Source: Nocardioides coralli
Lineage (GTDB): Bacteria; Actinomycetota; Actinomycetes; Propionibacteriales; Nocardioidaceae
Assembly: GCF_019880385.1 (NCBI RefSeq)
Contig: NZ_CP082273.1
Span: forward strand, 2,356,001 to 2,420,000
Reading direction: 5' to 3'
DNA: 64,000 nt
Below are positions 9,239 through 19,230 of this stretch, piece by piece. A program made the translations under genes and the position numbers. The stretch's first letter is position 1, and every line of letters starts with the position of its first letter. The notes below the pieces were generated by a model. That model had not been told where the DNA came from. It searched no databases and was given only the letters and a program-made list of their open reading frames with translations.

Positions 9239-10824
9239 GACGCCACCCGTCGCAACGTCTCCGACCCCAGGGGCTCGCCGGTTCGCAGCAGCAACGCGGT
9301 GCGGGCGTCGGCCACCGAGGGCGTCGGTGCGCCGCGGAGGTCCGCCACCGTCCACGCCATGCGGTGCACCCGCGTCGCCCCCCGGCGGCTCAGCAGCCCG
9401 CGGTACATCTGGTCGTCGATCACCGCCTGCGCCTCCGCGGTCAACGGCCACTCCTTGGTCAGGGCAGGCCCCGGGGTCTGGCCGTTGAGACGCCAACCGC
9501 GGCCCGCGAAGCGCTCGGCCTGCCGGGTGCGTGCCGTCGTCACGCGCGCCCGGACCGTGCTGGAGGACTCCGGTGCGGCGAACCGGTCGCGGGCGTCGTG
9601 CGGCTGCAGCGGCTCGAGGTGACGGGTGATGTCGATCCGGTCCGTGATCGGGCCGCGGACCCGCCGGCGGTAGTCCTGCCGCTGCACCTCGCGGCAGGTG
9701 CAGCGGTTGCCGCCCGCCGTGGGGCGGTAGTCGCCGCAGGGGCAGGGGTTCGCGGCGAAGACCACGAGGCCGCGGGCGGGGTAGGTCACCGTGTCGTCAC
9801 CCCGGGCAATGGTGACCTCGCCGCTCTCGAGCGGCTGGCGCAGGGCGTCGATGACATCCGTCCGTAGCAGCGGGAACTCGTCGAGCAGCAGCACTCCGCA
9901 GTGGGCCCGACTGATCTCGCCGGGGCGGACGCGACCAGAGCCGCCGCCGACGATGCTCGCCTTGCTGGCGTCGTGGTGGGGGCCCGCGAAGGGCGGCCGG
10001 GTGATCAGCCCGTCGCCCTCCTCCAGCGCGCCCGCGAGCGAGTGCAGGGCCGTCACCTCGATCGACTCCTCCAGCGTCAGGTCCGGGAGGATCGTGGGTA
10101 GCCGCTCGGCGAGCGTCGTCTTGCCGCACCCCTTGGGACCGCTCAGCAGCAGGTGGTGGCCTCCCGCCGCCGCCACCTCCACGGCGTAGCGTGCGTCAGG
10201 CATCCCGAGGACGTCGGCCATGTCGACCTCGTCGAGACGCCCCTGACCGCGCCAGGAGAGCAGCCGTTCCGCGGACATCGGCGCCACCGGGGGCGCCTCC
10301 GGCACCTCGCTGCCGGTCAGCTGGGCGAGCACCTGCCCCAGGGAACGGACGCCCAGCACCTCGACGTCGGGGACCATCGCCGCCTCGTGCGCCTGTGGCT
10401 CCGGGACGAACACGCGACGGATGCCCCGCCGGCTGGCGGCCAGCGTCATCGGGAGCACGCCCGGCACCGCACGGAGCCCACCGTTGAGCGTGAGCTCCCC
10501 GACGAACACGGATCCGTTCACGTCCACCTCGGGGATCAGCCGGTCGGCCTTGAGGACGGCCAGCGCGATGGCGAGGTCGAAGTGGGTGCCCCGCTTGGGC
10601 AGGTCGGCCGGCGAGAGCAGGATCGTGACCCGCTTGGACGTCGGCCAGGGCAGGCCGGTGTTGTGGACCGCCATCTGGCAGCGGTGGTGCGCCTGGTTCA
10701 GCGACACGTCGCAGCGCCCGACCATGGTGAGGCCGGCCTGGCCCGGCGACACGTCAGCCTGGACGTCGACCAGGTGGCCGACCGCCCCGTCGAGGGCGAT
10801 CGTGGGGGTGGAGGCGACGGGCAT
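9235..10824 (-). CDS. comM: YifB/ComM-family AAA+ ATPase (Mg-chelatase-like)
   Basis: A hexameric helicase of the ComM/YifB family, which promotes branch migration during integration of transforming DNA. The 529-aa protein has an N-terminal Lon-protease-like fold without an obvious Ser-Lys dyad. Walker A reads GPKGCGKTTLAERLP, Walker B reads GVLLLDEFPLL, and a C-terminal Mg-chelatase domain has a Cys pattern (NPCPCGDYRPTAGGNRCTC). ATG 10824 overlaps the yraN stop by 4 bases (ATGA). Confidence 0.93.
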   Translation of the reverse strand: MPVASTPTIALDGAVGHLVDVQADVSPGQAGLTMVGRCDVSLNQAHHRCQMAVHNTGLPWPTSKRVTILLSPADLPKRGTHFDLAIALAVLKADRLIPEVDVNGSVFVGELTLNGGLRAVPGVLPMTLAASRRGIRRVFVPEPQAHEAAMVPDVEVLGVRSLGQVLAQLTGSEVPEAPPVAPMSAERLLSWRGQGRLDEVDMADVLGMPDARYAVEVAAAGGHHLLLSGPKGCGKTTLAERLPTILPDLTLEESIEVTALHSLAGALEEGDGLITRPPFAGPHHDASKASIVGGGSGRVRPGEISRAHCGVLLLDEFPLLRTDVIDALRQPLESGEVTIARGDDTVTYPARGLVVFAANPCPCGDYRPTAGGNRCTCREVQRQDYRRRVRGPITDRIDITRHLEPLQPHDARDRFAAPESSSTVRARVTTARTRQAERFAGRGWRLNGQTPGPALTKEWPLTAEAQAVIDDQMYRGLLSRRGATRVHRMAWTVADLRGAPTPSVADARTALLLRTGEPLGSETLRRVAS

Positions 10825-11204
10825 CAGCCGATCCCCCTGACGTGCTCGACCAGGGCGCGGCCCTTGCCCGGTTGGAGCACGGCCACGAGGTCCACCCGCA
10901 CGGGCACGCCCACCAGCCCCTGGCGCTCCGCCCAGCGGACCGCCAGCCGCCGCAGCCGCTGCAGCTTCTCGGCGGAGACCGCCTCGTGGGGTGTGCCGTG
11001 GTCGAGGGTGGTGCGGGTCTTGACCTCGCACACCACCAGCTCGTCCGCGTCCCGGAGGACCAGGTCGATCTCACCCTCGTCGCAGCGCCAGTTGCGATCG
11101 AGCTCCACCATCCCGCGCTCGGCCAGGTGGCGCGCCGCCACCCGCTCTCCGTAGTCGCCGAGGGCCTTGTTGTGACCCTGCTGCCGTGTCGTCGTGCCTG
11201 TCAT
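10824..11204 (-). CDS. YraN/UPF0102 family endonuclease-like protein
   Basis: A 126-aa protein with the restriction-endonuclease-like fold of UPF0102: GDYGERVAARHL, NWRCDEGEIDLVLRD and VVCEVKTRTT give the E...D...ExK pattern. The cellular role is not settled. It is the first gene of the coupled run yraN-comM-dprA-xerC. It starts at ATG 11204 with GGAGG 7 bases upstream. Confidence 0.9.
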   Translation of the reverse strand: MTGTTTRQQGHNKALGDYGERVAARHLAERGMVELDRNWRCDEGEIDLVLRDADELVVCEVKTRTTLDHGTPHEAVSAEKLQRLRRLAVRWAERQGLVGVPVRVDLVAVLQPGKGRALVEHVRGIG

Positions 11205-11292
11205 GTGCCGACCTCCATGCCGTCAGCGTCGTCCGCCGCGGCGACACCGACGGAGCTCGATGCACCTGGCTGGGGAGCACGACGGGGACACA

Positions 11293-11328
11293 GCCGCTGT
11301 GGACGACTGGTGGTCCAGTCGTCCAGCG
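11293..11328. promoter_or_regulatory. long inverted repeat in the yraN / TadE divergent region
   Basis: Arms at 11293-11309 and 11314-11328 pair over 15 bases around a 4-base loop (TGGT), with a 2-base bulge. The inner 11 bases (TGGACGACTGG / CCAGTCGTCCA) are perfect. It lies between divergent genes, 90 bases before yraN and 126 before the first tad gene, so no gene ends here for it to terminate. An operator or a 5'-UTR structure of the tad transcript is more likely. Confidence 0.45.
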
Positions 11329-11454
11329 GACCGTTGGCGACCCCCGGAGGCTCCTTCAGGACCAGTTCCGCCACTTTGCTGCGCACGCCGGGAGCGGTCG
11401 GCAAGAATGACGAATGGCTTGCGGCCCCCCACACGCAGGCCGAGGAGTGACGAC

Positions 11455-11970
11455 GTGAGACTGGCCCCCCGTCCACACCGTGGCGCCCGCGGCGCCTCGG
11501 CGGTCGAGTTCGCCCTCGTCGCGGTCATCTTCTTCATGCTGGTCTTCGGCATCTTCGAGTTCGGACGTGCCGTGTGGATCCAGCAGGGCGTCTCGGCGGC
11601 CAGCCGCGAAGGCGCCCGGTTCGGTGTCGGGACCGGCCTCAGCGTGACCGGCTCACCGACAGGCGTCCCCCAGTTCCGCAACTGCGGCGCCATCCGACAG
11701 GCCGCCGTCGCCAAGGTGCCGGACCTCAACCTGTCGACGGCGAACGTCAAGGTGAGCTACGAGCTCTACGCCCCCAGCGCCAGCCCCTCCGCCTCCCCGA
11801 CGGCGACCCCGACCTGCAATCCCTCCACGACTCCGTCGCTGAAGGACGGCGACAAGGTCATCGTCGTGGTCGAGAGGACCATGGACTTCAACCTCCCCCT
11901 GGTGCCGCTCAGCCCCATCACGCTGGACGCGCGCAACGAGCGCTCCCTCTACCTCGGGAGCACCCCGTGA
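11455..11970 (+). CDS. TadE-like pseudopilin
   Basis: A 171-aa TadE-family protein. The N-terminus has the short basic lead and RGASAVEFALVAVIFF followed by one transmembrane helix (about residues 15-38) ending FEFGRAVW. The rest is extracytoplasmic, with a Ser/Pro/Thr-rich loop (SASPSASPTATPT). TadE proteins are processed like prepilins by TadV-type peptidases. The start GTG 11455 has GAGGAG 9 bases upstream. It is the first of three overlapping tad-like genes. Confidence 0.85.
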   Translation: MRLAPRPHRGARGASAVEFALVAVIFFMLVFGIFEFGRAVWIQQGVSAASREGARFGVGTGLSVTGSPTGVPQFRNCGAIRQAAVAKVPDLNLSTANVKVSYELYAPSASPSASPTATPTCNPSTTPSLKDGDKVIVVVERTMDFNLPLVPLSPITLDARNERSLYLGSTP

Positions 11971-12374
11971 TGGCGCGACGACGTCGGGGCACCCGCGGAG
12001 CCGCCGCGGTCGAGCTGGCGCTGGTCATCCCGATCCTGTTCCTGATCGTCGGCGGCGTCGTCGACCTCGGTCTCGCCATCGCCCTGCGAGCCCAGATGGA
12101 GGAGGCCGCGCAGGAGGGCGCCGCCATTGCCGCCCGCAACCCGACCCAGCCCTCGCTCGCGCGACAGCGCGCCAAGGAAGTGGTGACGTTGACCAACCTC
12201 GCCAACAGCGACATCAAGATCACCTGTCCCGCCGGCCCCGGGCCACGGGTGACCATCAGCCACACCTCGCCCACGATCCTGCTCGGCGCGTTCTTCAGCC
12301 AGCCGTTCGCCATCGAGACCAAGATGACCTCCGGCAGGCTGTCGTCGGGCACGTGCACGGAGCTGACGTCATGA
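11970..12374 (+). CDS. TadE-like pseudopilin, second copy
   Basis: A 134-aa protein with basic lead MARRRRGTRG, AAAVELALVIPILFL and one transmembrane helix. It is clearly related to the preceding gene but shorter. A single Cys pair in the distal half (ITCPAG, SSGTCTEL) could form a disulfide. Its ATG overlaps the upstream TGA by one base, so the two are translationally coupled. Confidence 0.85.
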   Translation: MARRRRGTRGAAAVELALVIPILFLIVGGVVDLGLAIALRAQMEEAAQEGAAIAARNPTQPSLARQRAKEVVTLTNLANSDIKITCPAGPGPRVTISHTSPTILLGAFFSQPFAIETKMTSGRLSSGTCTELTS

Positions 12375-13528
12375 GGCGGTTGCGACGACGGAGCCGTACC
12401 GACCGCGGCGCCGTCGCCATCATCGTGGCGGCGTCGATCGTCGTGTTCATGGGCATCCTCGCCTTCGCCATCGACCTCGGCATGACGCGGTCGGACCGGG
12501 CCCGGGCCCAGGGCGTGGCCGACAACGCGGCGCTCAGCGCGGTCTACACCTACTGCGAGAGCCTCAAGACCAAGACCGCCGTCGCAGCCCAGGCTGACGC
12601 CACGGCCGCCGCCAACGCCGTCGCGAGCGCCAACGGCTACACCGCCACGGTCACGCCGCAGGGCGCCTCCAGCGCCGAGGGCTGGCGCGTCGACGTGACC
12701 TCCACGACCAAGGGACGCTTCATGGGCGTCCTCGTGAGTGGCAGCCAGATCAGCTCCCAGCTCGCGGCCGTCGCCAACGCGAGCTGCTCGACGGCGGTGA
12801 CCCTGCCGGCCCTCTACGCCGACAGCACGAACTGCGGCGACAAGTCCTTCGAGTGGTCGGGGTCCAACTCCACGGTCACGGGTGGCATCCACAGCAACGA
12901 CGAGATCAAGTTCGGCGGTAACAACAACGTCTTCGGCCAGGGCACCTACGTCGACCAGGTCAAGGACAGCAACAAGATCAACTGGAATCCCAGCGCCAGC
13001 AACCCCTCGAAGACGTCTGTCCGCACGATGCCCGCAACCTTCAACATGGCTGACTTCAGGCCGACCACCGACGGGGGCACGCGCTCGACGAGCGAGCCCA
13101 ACTACAAGTGGTACAGCGGCAACTTCACCCATTCCAGCGGAACCCTCGCCCCCGGGACCTACGTCGCCAACGGCAACATCATCCTCAGCGGCGGAACCAT
13201 CAGCGGGTCCTACACGTTCGTCGCCGGCGGCCACGTCACCATCAGCGCCAGCGGCGTGAACATCACGGCGCGGGAACAAGGGCTGGCCGCCTGGGGCAAC
13301 CGCACCAGCGGCTGCGACAACAACGAGGCGTTCTCCCTCAACGGCTCCAACAACACGATCAACGGGATCATGTACGCCCCCAACGGCTGGGCCAAGGTCG
13401 AGGGATCCAACCACACGATGAACGCGGCGTTCCTCGCCAAGACGCTGTACGTCGCCGGGTCGAACTTCTCGCTGACGAACTACTCGACGCTCGGGGGCGG
13501 CACCTCCGGCATCACCCTGGTGCGCTGA
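12371..13528 (+). CDS. TadG-like protein with Asn/Ser/Gly-rich extracellular domain
   Basis: A 385-aa protein. The N-terminus matches the Flp pilus TadG-like segment: RTDRGAVAIIVAASIVVFMGILAFAIDLG (given in parts: RTDRGAVAIIVAAS, then IVVFMGILAFAID), followed by ADNAALSA. From about residue 150 the protein is rich in Asn, Ser and Gly, with short alternating strands (NGNIILSGGTISGS, HVTISASGVNIT, VEGSNHTMNAAF), compatible with a right-handed beta-solenoid. The ATG overlaps the preceding TGA (ATGA). No TadA, TadB/C or TadV partner is in the window. A surface adhesin or accessory pilus factor is an inference. Confidence 0.8.
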   Translation: MRRLRRRSRTDRGAVAIIVAASIVVFMGILAFAIDLGMTRSDRARAQGVADNAALSAVYTYCESLKTKTAVAAQADATAAANAVASANGYTATVTPQGASSAEGWRVDVTSTTKGRFMGVLVSGSQISSQLAAVANASCSTAVTLPALYADSTNCGDKSFEWSGSNSTVTGGIHSNDEIKFGGNNNVFGQGTYVDQVKDSNKINWNPSASNPSKTSVRTMPATFNMADFRPTTDGGTRSTSEPNYKWYSGNFTHSSGTLAPGTYVANGNIILSGGTISGSYTFVAGGHVTISASGVNITAREQGLAAWGNRTSGCDNNEAFSLNGSNNTINGIMYAPNGWAKVEGSNHTMNAAFLAKTLYVAGSNFSLTNYSTLGGGTSGITLVR

Positions 13529-13540
13529 GGCGCCGGCGGC

Positions 13541-13849
13541 TCAGCCCTTCGGCGGGTCGATGTCGGAGGGCGAGAGCTCCTCGACGTTGACGTCCTTGAA
13601 CGTCAGCACCTTGACGTTCTTGGCGAACCGGGCGGGTCGGTACATGTCCCAGACCCAGGCGTCGCTCATGGACACCTCGAAGAACACGTCCCCCGACTCG
13701 GTGCGCGCCTTCACGTCGACCTGGTTGCACAGGTAGAAGCGGCGGTCGGTCTCGACCACGTACTTAAAGATCCCCACCACGTCGCGGTACTCGCGGTAGA
13801 GGTGGAGCTCCATCTCGGTCTCGTACTTCTCGAGGTCCTCGGCGCTCAC
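13541..13849 (-). CDS. DUF2469 family protein
   Basis: A 102-aa cytosolic protein of the actinobacteria-specific DUF2469 family (Rv2901c type). Its typical beginning is MSAEDLEKYETEMELHLYRE and it contains FYLCNQVDVKAR and DAWVWDMYRPARF. The function is unknown; the family is constantly found after rnhB, as here. GTG 13849 overlaps the rnhB TGA by 4 bases. Confidence 0.92.
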   Translation of the reverse strand: MSAEDLEKYETEMELHLYREYRDVVGIFKYVVETDRRFYLCNQVDVKARTESGDVFFEVSMSDAWVWDMYRPARFAKNVKVLTFKDVNVEELSPSDIDPPKG

Positions 13850-14610
13850 GGTCTCTCCTCCTCGCCCCAGGGGGTCTCGACAAGCTCGACCTGCGTGTGC
13901 GGCTCGATCCGCACGAGGTCCGCTTCAGGGTCCCCATTCTGCATCGGAGCCGGAGCTTCGATCCCCGCGGCCCGCCGCACATTGACGAAGCGCATCCGGT
14001 GCTCGGGGCACGGCCCGTGCTGGGTGAGGGCGGCGCTGTGCACGTCGGTGATGTAGCCCTTGTGCGTCTTGAAGTCGTACGCCGGGTAGCGCTCGTCCAG
14101 CCCGGTCATGATCCGGTCGCGGGTGACCTTGGCCAGCACGCTGGCGGCCGCGATGCAGGCGGCGACCCGGTCCCCCTTCCACACCGCCAGCCCGGGGACG
14201 CCGAGCCCGTCGACGGGGAACCCGTCGGTGAGCACGTAGGCGGGCGGCAGCTCCAGCAGCGCGACTGCCCGGCGCAGCGCCTCCACGTTGGCGACGTGCA
14301 TCCCGAGCCGGTCGCACTCCTCGGCGGGGAGCACCACGACCGACCAGGCGACGGCCCGCTTCACCACCTGGGCGTAGCAGCGCTCCCGGGCGGCAGCCGT
14401 CAGCAGCTTGGAGTCGGCCAGGCCCGGCACGATCCCGGCCTTCCCGGCCGGGAGGATCGCGGCGCCGGCGACGAGCGGTCCGGCGCAGGCACCCCGGCCG
14501 GCCTCGTCGACGCCGGCGATCGGGTCGAGCCCGGCACGCCGCAGCGCCCGCTCGTAACCGTAGAGCCCGGCGTCCCGCCGGACGGTCATCCCCCGCGGCA
14601 GGTCGGACAT
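13846..14610 (-). CDS. rnhB: ribonuclease HII
   Basis: Removes ribonucleotides from DNA-RNA hybrids. The 254-aa protein has the family motifs IAGVDEAGRGACAGPLVA (catalytic DE), TDGFPVDGL, AAASVLAKVTRDR and YPAYDFKTHKGY. ATG 14610 overlaps the lepB stop by 4 bases; the longer frame to 14679 lies inside lepB. Confidence 0.95.
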   Translation of the reverse strand: MSDLPRGMTVRRDAGLYGYERALRRAGLDPIAGVDEAGRGACAGPLVAGAAILPAGKAGIVPGLADSKLLTAAARERCYAQVVKRAVAWSVVVLPAEECDRLGMHVANVEALRRAVALLELPPAYVLTDGFPVDGLGVPGLAVWKGDRVAACIAAASVLAKVTRDRIMTGLDERYPAYDFKTHKGYITDVHSAALTQHGPCPEHRMRFVNVRRAAGIEAPAPMQNGDPEADLVRIEPHTQVELVETPWGEEERP

Positions 14611-15392
14611 CAGGAGCCGTCGGGCACGGCCTCGAACGAGTCGGGGCTGCCGATCCAGTCGAAACGGTCGAAGGGCCACAGCAGCACGAAGACCTTGCCC
14701 ACGACCAGGTCGACGGGGACGAACTCGTCACCTGGCACGCAGTCGGTCTCGTCCTTGCGGCACATGTGGGCCGTCGAGTCCGCGGAGTGGCCCCGGTTGT
14801 CGCCCATCACGAAGACGTGGCCCTCGGGGACGGGCCCGGCCGTCCACCCGCACGTCGGGTTGCCCCGGGGGCCGTTGCACTGGAGCCCCTTGCGCCGGAT
14901 GTAGCCGTCCTCCTCGAGGGGCTCGCCGTTGACCGCGATCCGACCCTGGTTGTCGCAGCACTCGATGGTGTCGCCGCCCACACCGACGACGCGCTTCACG
15001 AGGTGACCACCCTCGGGGTAGAGGCCGACGGTGGCCATCACACGCGCGAAGGGGTTGGTGGGGCCCACGGTGTCGGCCCCGACGAGCCAGCCCCCCGGGT
15101 CCTGGAAGACGACGACGTCGCCGCGTTCCGGCTCGCCGCCGAACCAGTAGGAGACCTTCTGGACCAGGATCCGGTCGTTGCGGATCAGGCCGGGCTCCAT
15201 CGACTCCGAGGGGATGTAGAAAGCCTGGACGAGCACGGCCTTGATGAGCACCGCCAGCCCGAGCGCCATCGCCAGCAGCAGGATCGTCTCCTGCCACAGG
15301 GGCATGTGCTTGCGGCGGGCAGCATGCGACGACCGCGGCCTGGGCCCGTCACCGGGGACGGAGGGCGCAGTGCCGCGGTCGTCGGAGGTCAC
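14610..15392 (-). CDS. lepB: signal peptidase I
   Basis: A membrane serine protease that removes Sec/Tat signal peptides. The 260-aa protein has one N-terminal transmembrane helix (about residues 34-55). The nucleophile Ser is in YIPSESMEPGL, the general-base Lys in HLVKRVVGVGGD and box E in VFVMGDNRGHSADS. Two extra cysteine pairs occur between boxes D and E (ECCDN, LQCNG..TCGW). The start is GTG 15392, without a clear ribosome binding site, so the exact N-terminus is uncertain. It lies 36 bases after rplS. Confidence 0.93.
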   Translation of the reverse strand: MTSDDRGTAPSVPGDGPRPRSSHAARRKHMPLWQETILLLAMALGLAVLIKAVLVQAFYIPSESMEPGLIRNDRILVQKVSYWFGGEPERGDVVVFQDPGGWLVGADTVGPTNPFARVMATVGLYPEGGHLVKRVVGVGGDTIECCDNQGRIAVNGEPLEEDGYIRRKGLQCNGPRGNPTCGWTAGPVPEGHVFVMGDNRGHSADSTAHMCRKDETDCVPGDEFVPVDLVVGKVFVLLWPFDRFDWIGSPDSFEAVPDGS

Positions 15393-15428
15393 GCGCAGAG
15401 CGTAGCCAGCGGATGTCTGACCCGAGGG

Positions 15429-15779
15429 TCAGCCCTCGCGCCGCTCCTTGATCTTCGCGGCCTTGCCGCGCAGGTTGCGCAGGTAGTAGAGCTTGGCCCG
15501 CCGGACGTCACCGCGGGTGACGACCTCGATCTTCTCGAAGATGGGCGAGTGGAGCGGGAAGGTCCGCTCGACACCCACGCCGAAGGAGACCTTGCGGACC
15601 GTGAAGGTGCGGCCGACGCCGGAGCCGTGGACACGGATCACGACGCCCTGGAACTGCTGGACGCGGGACCGGCTGCCCTCCACGACCTTGACGTGGACGT
15701 TGACGGTGTCGCCGGCGCGGAAGTCGGGGACGTCGTCACGCTTGATGGCGTTGCCGAGATCGGCGATGACGTTGCTCAT
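15429..15779 (-). CDS. rplS: 50S ribosomal protein L19
   Basis: A 116-aa L19 (bL19) with [36 protein letters not shown] and [16 protein letters not shown]. The start is ATG 15779, which has GAGGAG 5 bases upstream; the 7-codon extension to 15800 overlaps that site. It is transcribed after trmD and before lepB. Confidence 0.96.
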   Translation of the reverse strand: MSNVIADLGNAIKRDDVPDFRAGDTVNVHVKVVEGSRSRVQQFQGVVIRVHGSGVGRTFTVRKVSFGVGVERTFPLHSPIFEKIEVVTRGDVRRAKLYYLRNLRGKAAKIKERREG

Positions 15780-15964
15780 GGTTCTCCTCACGGGTGCCAC
15801 AGGTCAGCCGCGGAATCGTTGATCACGCTGGTGGCCGGTCGTGTGGCCAAGGCGCAGGCTCCCCCTGTGGCAGGAACCTGACGCAGGAACCCCTGCTGGG
15901 CGCTGCCCTCGGGGGATCCGGATGTGGCCGACCGGGCCAGTGGGCAAGTCTGCCAGAGGCGCGG

Positions 15965-15982
15965 GTCGGAGTGAAATCCGAC
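15965..15982 (-). terminator. weak stem-loop directly after trmD
   Basis: GTCGGA / TCCGAC arms (6 bp) with a 6-base loop immediately follow the trmD TGA. There is no T-run. It may act as a weak terminator or as a 3' structure in the 203-base trmD-rplS gap, which otherwise shows only the rplS leader. Confidence 0.3.
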
Positions 15983-17104
15983 TCAGTGGGCGGCCTTGAC
16001 CATGCGCCGCACGCCCGGTGACTCCTCGCCGCCCGAACGGTAGCCGGCCTTGCGCCAGAACCGGGCCAGCCGCGCGTCGTGCCCCCGCGTCAGCAGGGAG
16101 TACGTCGCCACCGACTGCGGTGCGGCGTCCTCCACGTGCCCGAGGAGGAACCGGCCCACGCCGCGGCCCCGCACGTCGGGCGCCACCATCAGCAGGCTGA
16201 TCCGCCACTCGTCGTCGAGCTGGACGCCGCGCACCGCGCCGATCGCACGGCCGGCCACGCGCACGACGAACGACGTGCCGTCGTGCAGGTCGCGCGCCAG
16301 CGCCTCCGGCTCCTCGCGGAGGTCGGGGTCGAAGCACGCCCACTGCAGCGTCGTCAGCTCACCGACGTCCGCAGGCGTCACGAGTGAGACGTGACCCGCG
16401 AGCTGGCCGGCGTCGACGGCCCGGGCCGGGTGGGCCAGGTCGGGACGCCGCTGCGCCGTCCGCCGTAGGGCCTGGTCGTGCCGCCAGCGGGCGATCGCCG
16501 CGTGGTCGCCCCCGAGCAGCACGGGGGGCACCTCGAGGTCGCGCCACCGGGCCGGGCGGGTGTAGACGGGGTACTCGAGCAGTCCGGCCTCGTGAGACTC
16601 CTCCACCAGCGACTCGGCATTGCCCATGAACCCCGGCAGCAGCCTGACGACCGCCTCGCTGATCACCAGCGCCGCCGCCTCGCCACCGTTGAGGACGTAG
16701 TCGCCGATGGAGACCTCGAGGACGTCGTGGTCGGCCGCGTAGTGGTCCACCACGCGCTGGTCGATCCCCTCGTAACGGCCACAGGCGAGCACGAGGTGGT
16801 CGCGCCCGGCCAGCTCGCGGGCCAGTGCCTGGTCGAGGGGCCGGCCCGACGGCGTCGGCACGACCAACGTCGACCCCTCGCCGAGCAGCTCGTCGAGCGC
16901 CTCGCCCCACGGCTCGGGCTTCATCACCATGCCGGCCCCACCGCCGTACGGGGTGTCGTCGACGGTCCGGTGCCGGTCGTGGGTCCAGTCCCGCAGGTCG
17001 TGCACGGCGAGCTGCAGCAGGCCGGCCTCCACCGCCTTGCCCGGCAGCGACAGCCGGAGCGGCCCCAGGTAGGCGGGGAAGATCGAGACGACGTCGATCC
17101 GCAT
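15983..17104 (-). CDS. trmD: tRNA (guanine37-N1)-methyltransferase TrmD fused to a GNAT acetyltransferase domain
   Basis: A 373-aa protein. Residues 1-230 are TrmD, a SPOUT-fold enzyme that makes m1G37 in tRNA using [80 protein letters not shown]. Residues 235-373 are a GNAT-type domain with the acetyl-CoA loop [17 protein letters not shown] and a FWRKAGYR tail. Bacterial TrmD is normally about 240-270 aa. The frame is continuous. It follows the kelch gene by 3 bases. The acetyl acceptor is unknown. Confidence 0.93.
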   Translation of the reverse strand: MRIDVVSIFPAYLGPLRLSLPGKAVEAGLLQLAVHDLRDWTHDRHRTVDDTPYGGGAGMVMKPEPWGEALDELLGEGSTLVVPTPSGRPLDQALARELAGRDHLVLACGRYEGIDQRVVDHYAADHDVLEVSIGDYVLNGGEAAALVISEAVVRLLPGFMGNAESLVEESHEAGLLEYPVYTRPARWRDLEVPPVLLGGDHAAIARWRHDQALRRTAQRRPDLAHPARAVDAGQLAGHVSLVTPADVGELTTLQWACFDPDLREEPEALARDLHDGTSFVVRVAGRAIGAVRGVQLDDEWRISLLMVAPDVRGRGVGRFLLGHVEDAAPQSVATYSLLTRGHDARLARFWRKAGYRSGGEESPGVRRMVKAAH

Positions 17105-17107
17105 GGC

Positions 17108-18142
17108 TCAGGCCAGCTCGAGCCGGTCCACGGTCCGCACGTCGCGCAGCGGGTTGAGCGCGCAGCCACCGATGGAGTAGATGACGCCATCGACCACGAC
17201 GAACCCCATGCCGTGCCGCGAGAGCGTCAGCGGGTTGGCCTCCTCCCACCCTGCCTCGGGGTCGCTCGGGTCCAGCACGTACGCCGACTCGTGCAGGGCG
17301 ATCCACACCATGCCCTCGGTGAACACCACGCCCGAGCGCGACATGGGCTCCGGCAGCGTCGGCAGCGTGCTCCACTCGCCCGTCGCCGGGTCGAACCGGT
17401 CGACGAGGTCGCTGTCCTCGAAGTCGCGGAAGCCGCCCGCCACCACGAGTCCCGCCGGCGTCGCGGCGGTCTTGTGGGAGTCACGGGCGTTGGGCATCGG
17501 CTGGTCGAGGGTCGTCCACTCCTCGGTCCGTGGGTCGAAGACGTCGACCTCGGCCACCGGCCCGTCGCCGTCACGGCCGCCGATGACGTAGTAGAGGCCG
17601 TCGTACGCCGTCACCGTGTGGGCGTAGCGCGCGTGCGGCAGGGCGTCGAGCCGTCGCCACGTCCCGGTCCGCGTGTCGAGCACGGAGGAGAAGGCCGTGG
17701 CCGTGCTGGTGGCGTCGAGGCCGCCGAACGCGTAGACCAGCGGACCGTCCGCGACGACCTCGAACGAGGCGAGGCCACGGGGCATCTCGATGTCGGAGGT
17801 CCGCCACTCGCCGGTGCGGGTGTCGAGGATCTCGATCGACAGCAGCCGGTTGCCCCGCTCCCCCGTCATCCCCCCCAGCGCCCAGATCTCCCGCCCGATG
17901 ACGGCGGTCCCGAAGTCGTCCCGCGGGGTCTCCAGGCCGGCGATGGGCTGCCACTCGGGCAGCTCCTCGGACTCGGTCGTGATCCCGTCGGAGTCCGAGC
18001 CCGGGGAGACCGACGGCGAGTCGCTCGGCGACACGGCAGCGTCCGGCTCGGACGCCTCCTCCGCAGCGCAACCACCGAGCAGGAGGAGGACGCCGAGGCC
18101 CGGGCCGAGGGCACGCGCCCGCAGGCTGCGGCGTAGGGGCAC
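17108..18142 (-). CDS. kelch-repeat lipoprotein
   Basis: A 344-aa putative lipoprotein. The signal peptide ends in lipobox LGGC (Cys about residue 25), followed by a Ser/Asp/Pro linker. About five to six kelch blades follow (IWALGGMTGE, VYAFGGLDAT, YYVIGGRDGDG, LVVAGGFRDFE, IYSIGGCALNP), forming a beta-propeller outside the membrane. GTG 18142 starts 2 bases after the oppF stop and the gene ends 3 bases before trmD, so it is coupled to both. The ligand is unknown. The longer frame to 18217 has no signal peptide at its start and is rejected. Confidence 0.85.
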   Translation of the reverse strand: MPLRRSLRARALGPGLGVLLLLGGCAAEEASEPDAAVSPSDSPSVSPGSDSDGITTESEELPEWQPIAGLETPRDDFGTAVIGREIWALGGMTGERGNRLLSIEILDTRTGEWRTSDIEMPRGLASFEVVADGPLVYAFGGLDATSTATAFSSVLDTRTGTWRRLDALPHARYAHTVTAYDGLYYVIGGRDGDGPVAEVDVFDPRTEEWTTLDQPMPNARDSHKTAATPAGLVVAGGFRDFEDSDLVDRFDPATGEWSTLPTLPEPMSRSGVVFTEGMVWIALHESAYVLDPSDPEAGWEEANPLTLSRHGMGFVVVDGVIYSIGGCALNPLRDVRTVDRLELA

Positions 18143-18144
18143 CG

Positions 18145-19226
<1,082 letters not shown>

Positions 19227-19230
<4 letters not shown>

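Noticed and set aside
15780..15964. Small gene in the trmD-rplS gap
   Set aside because: Frames here are short, lack ribosome binding sites and overlap the rplS leader; only a weak hairpin after trmD is visible.
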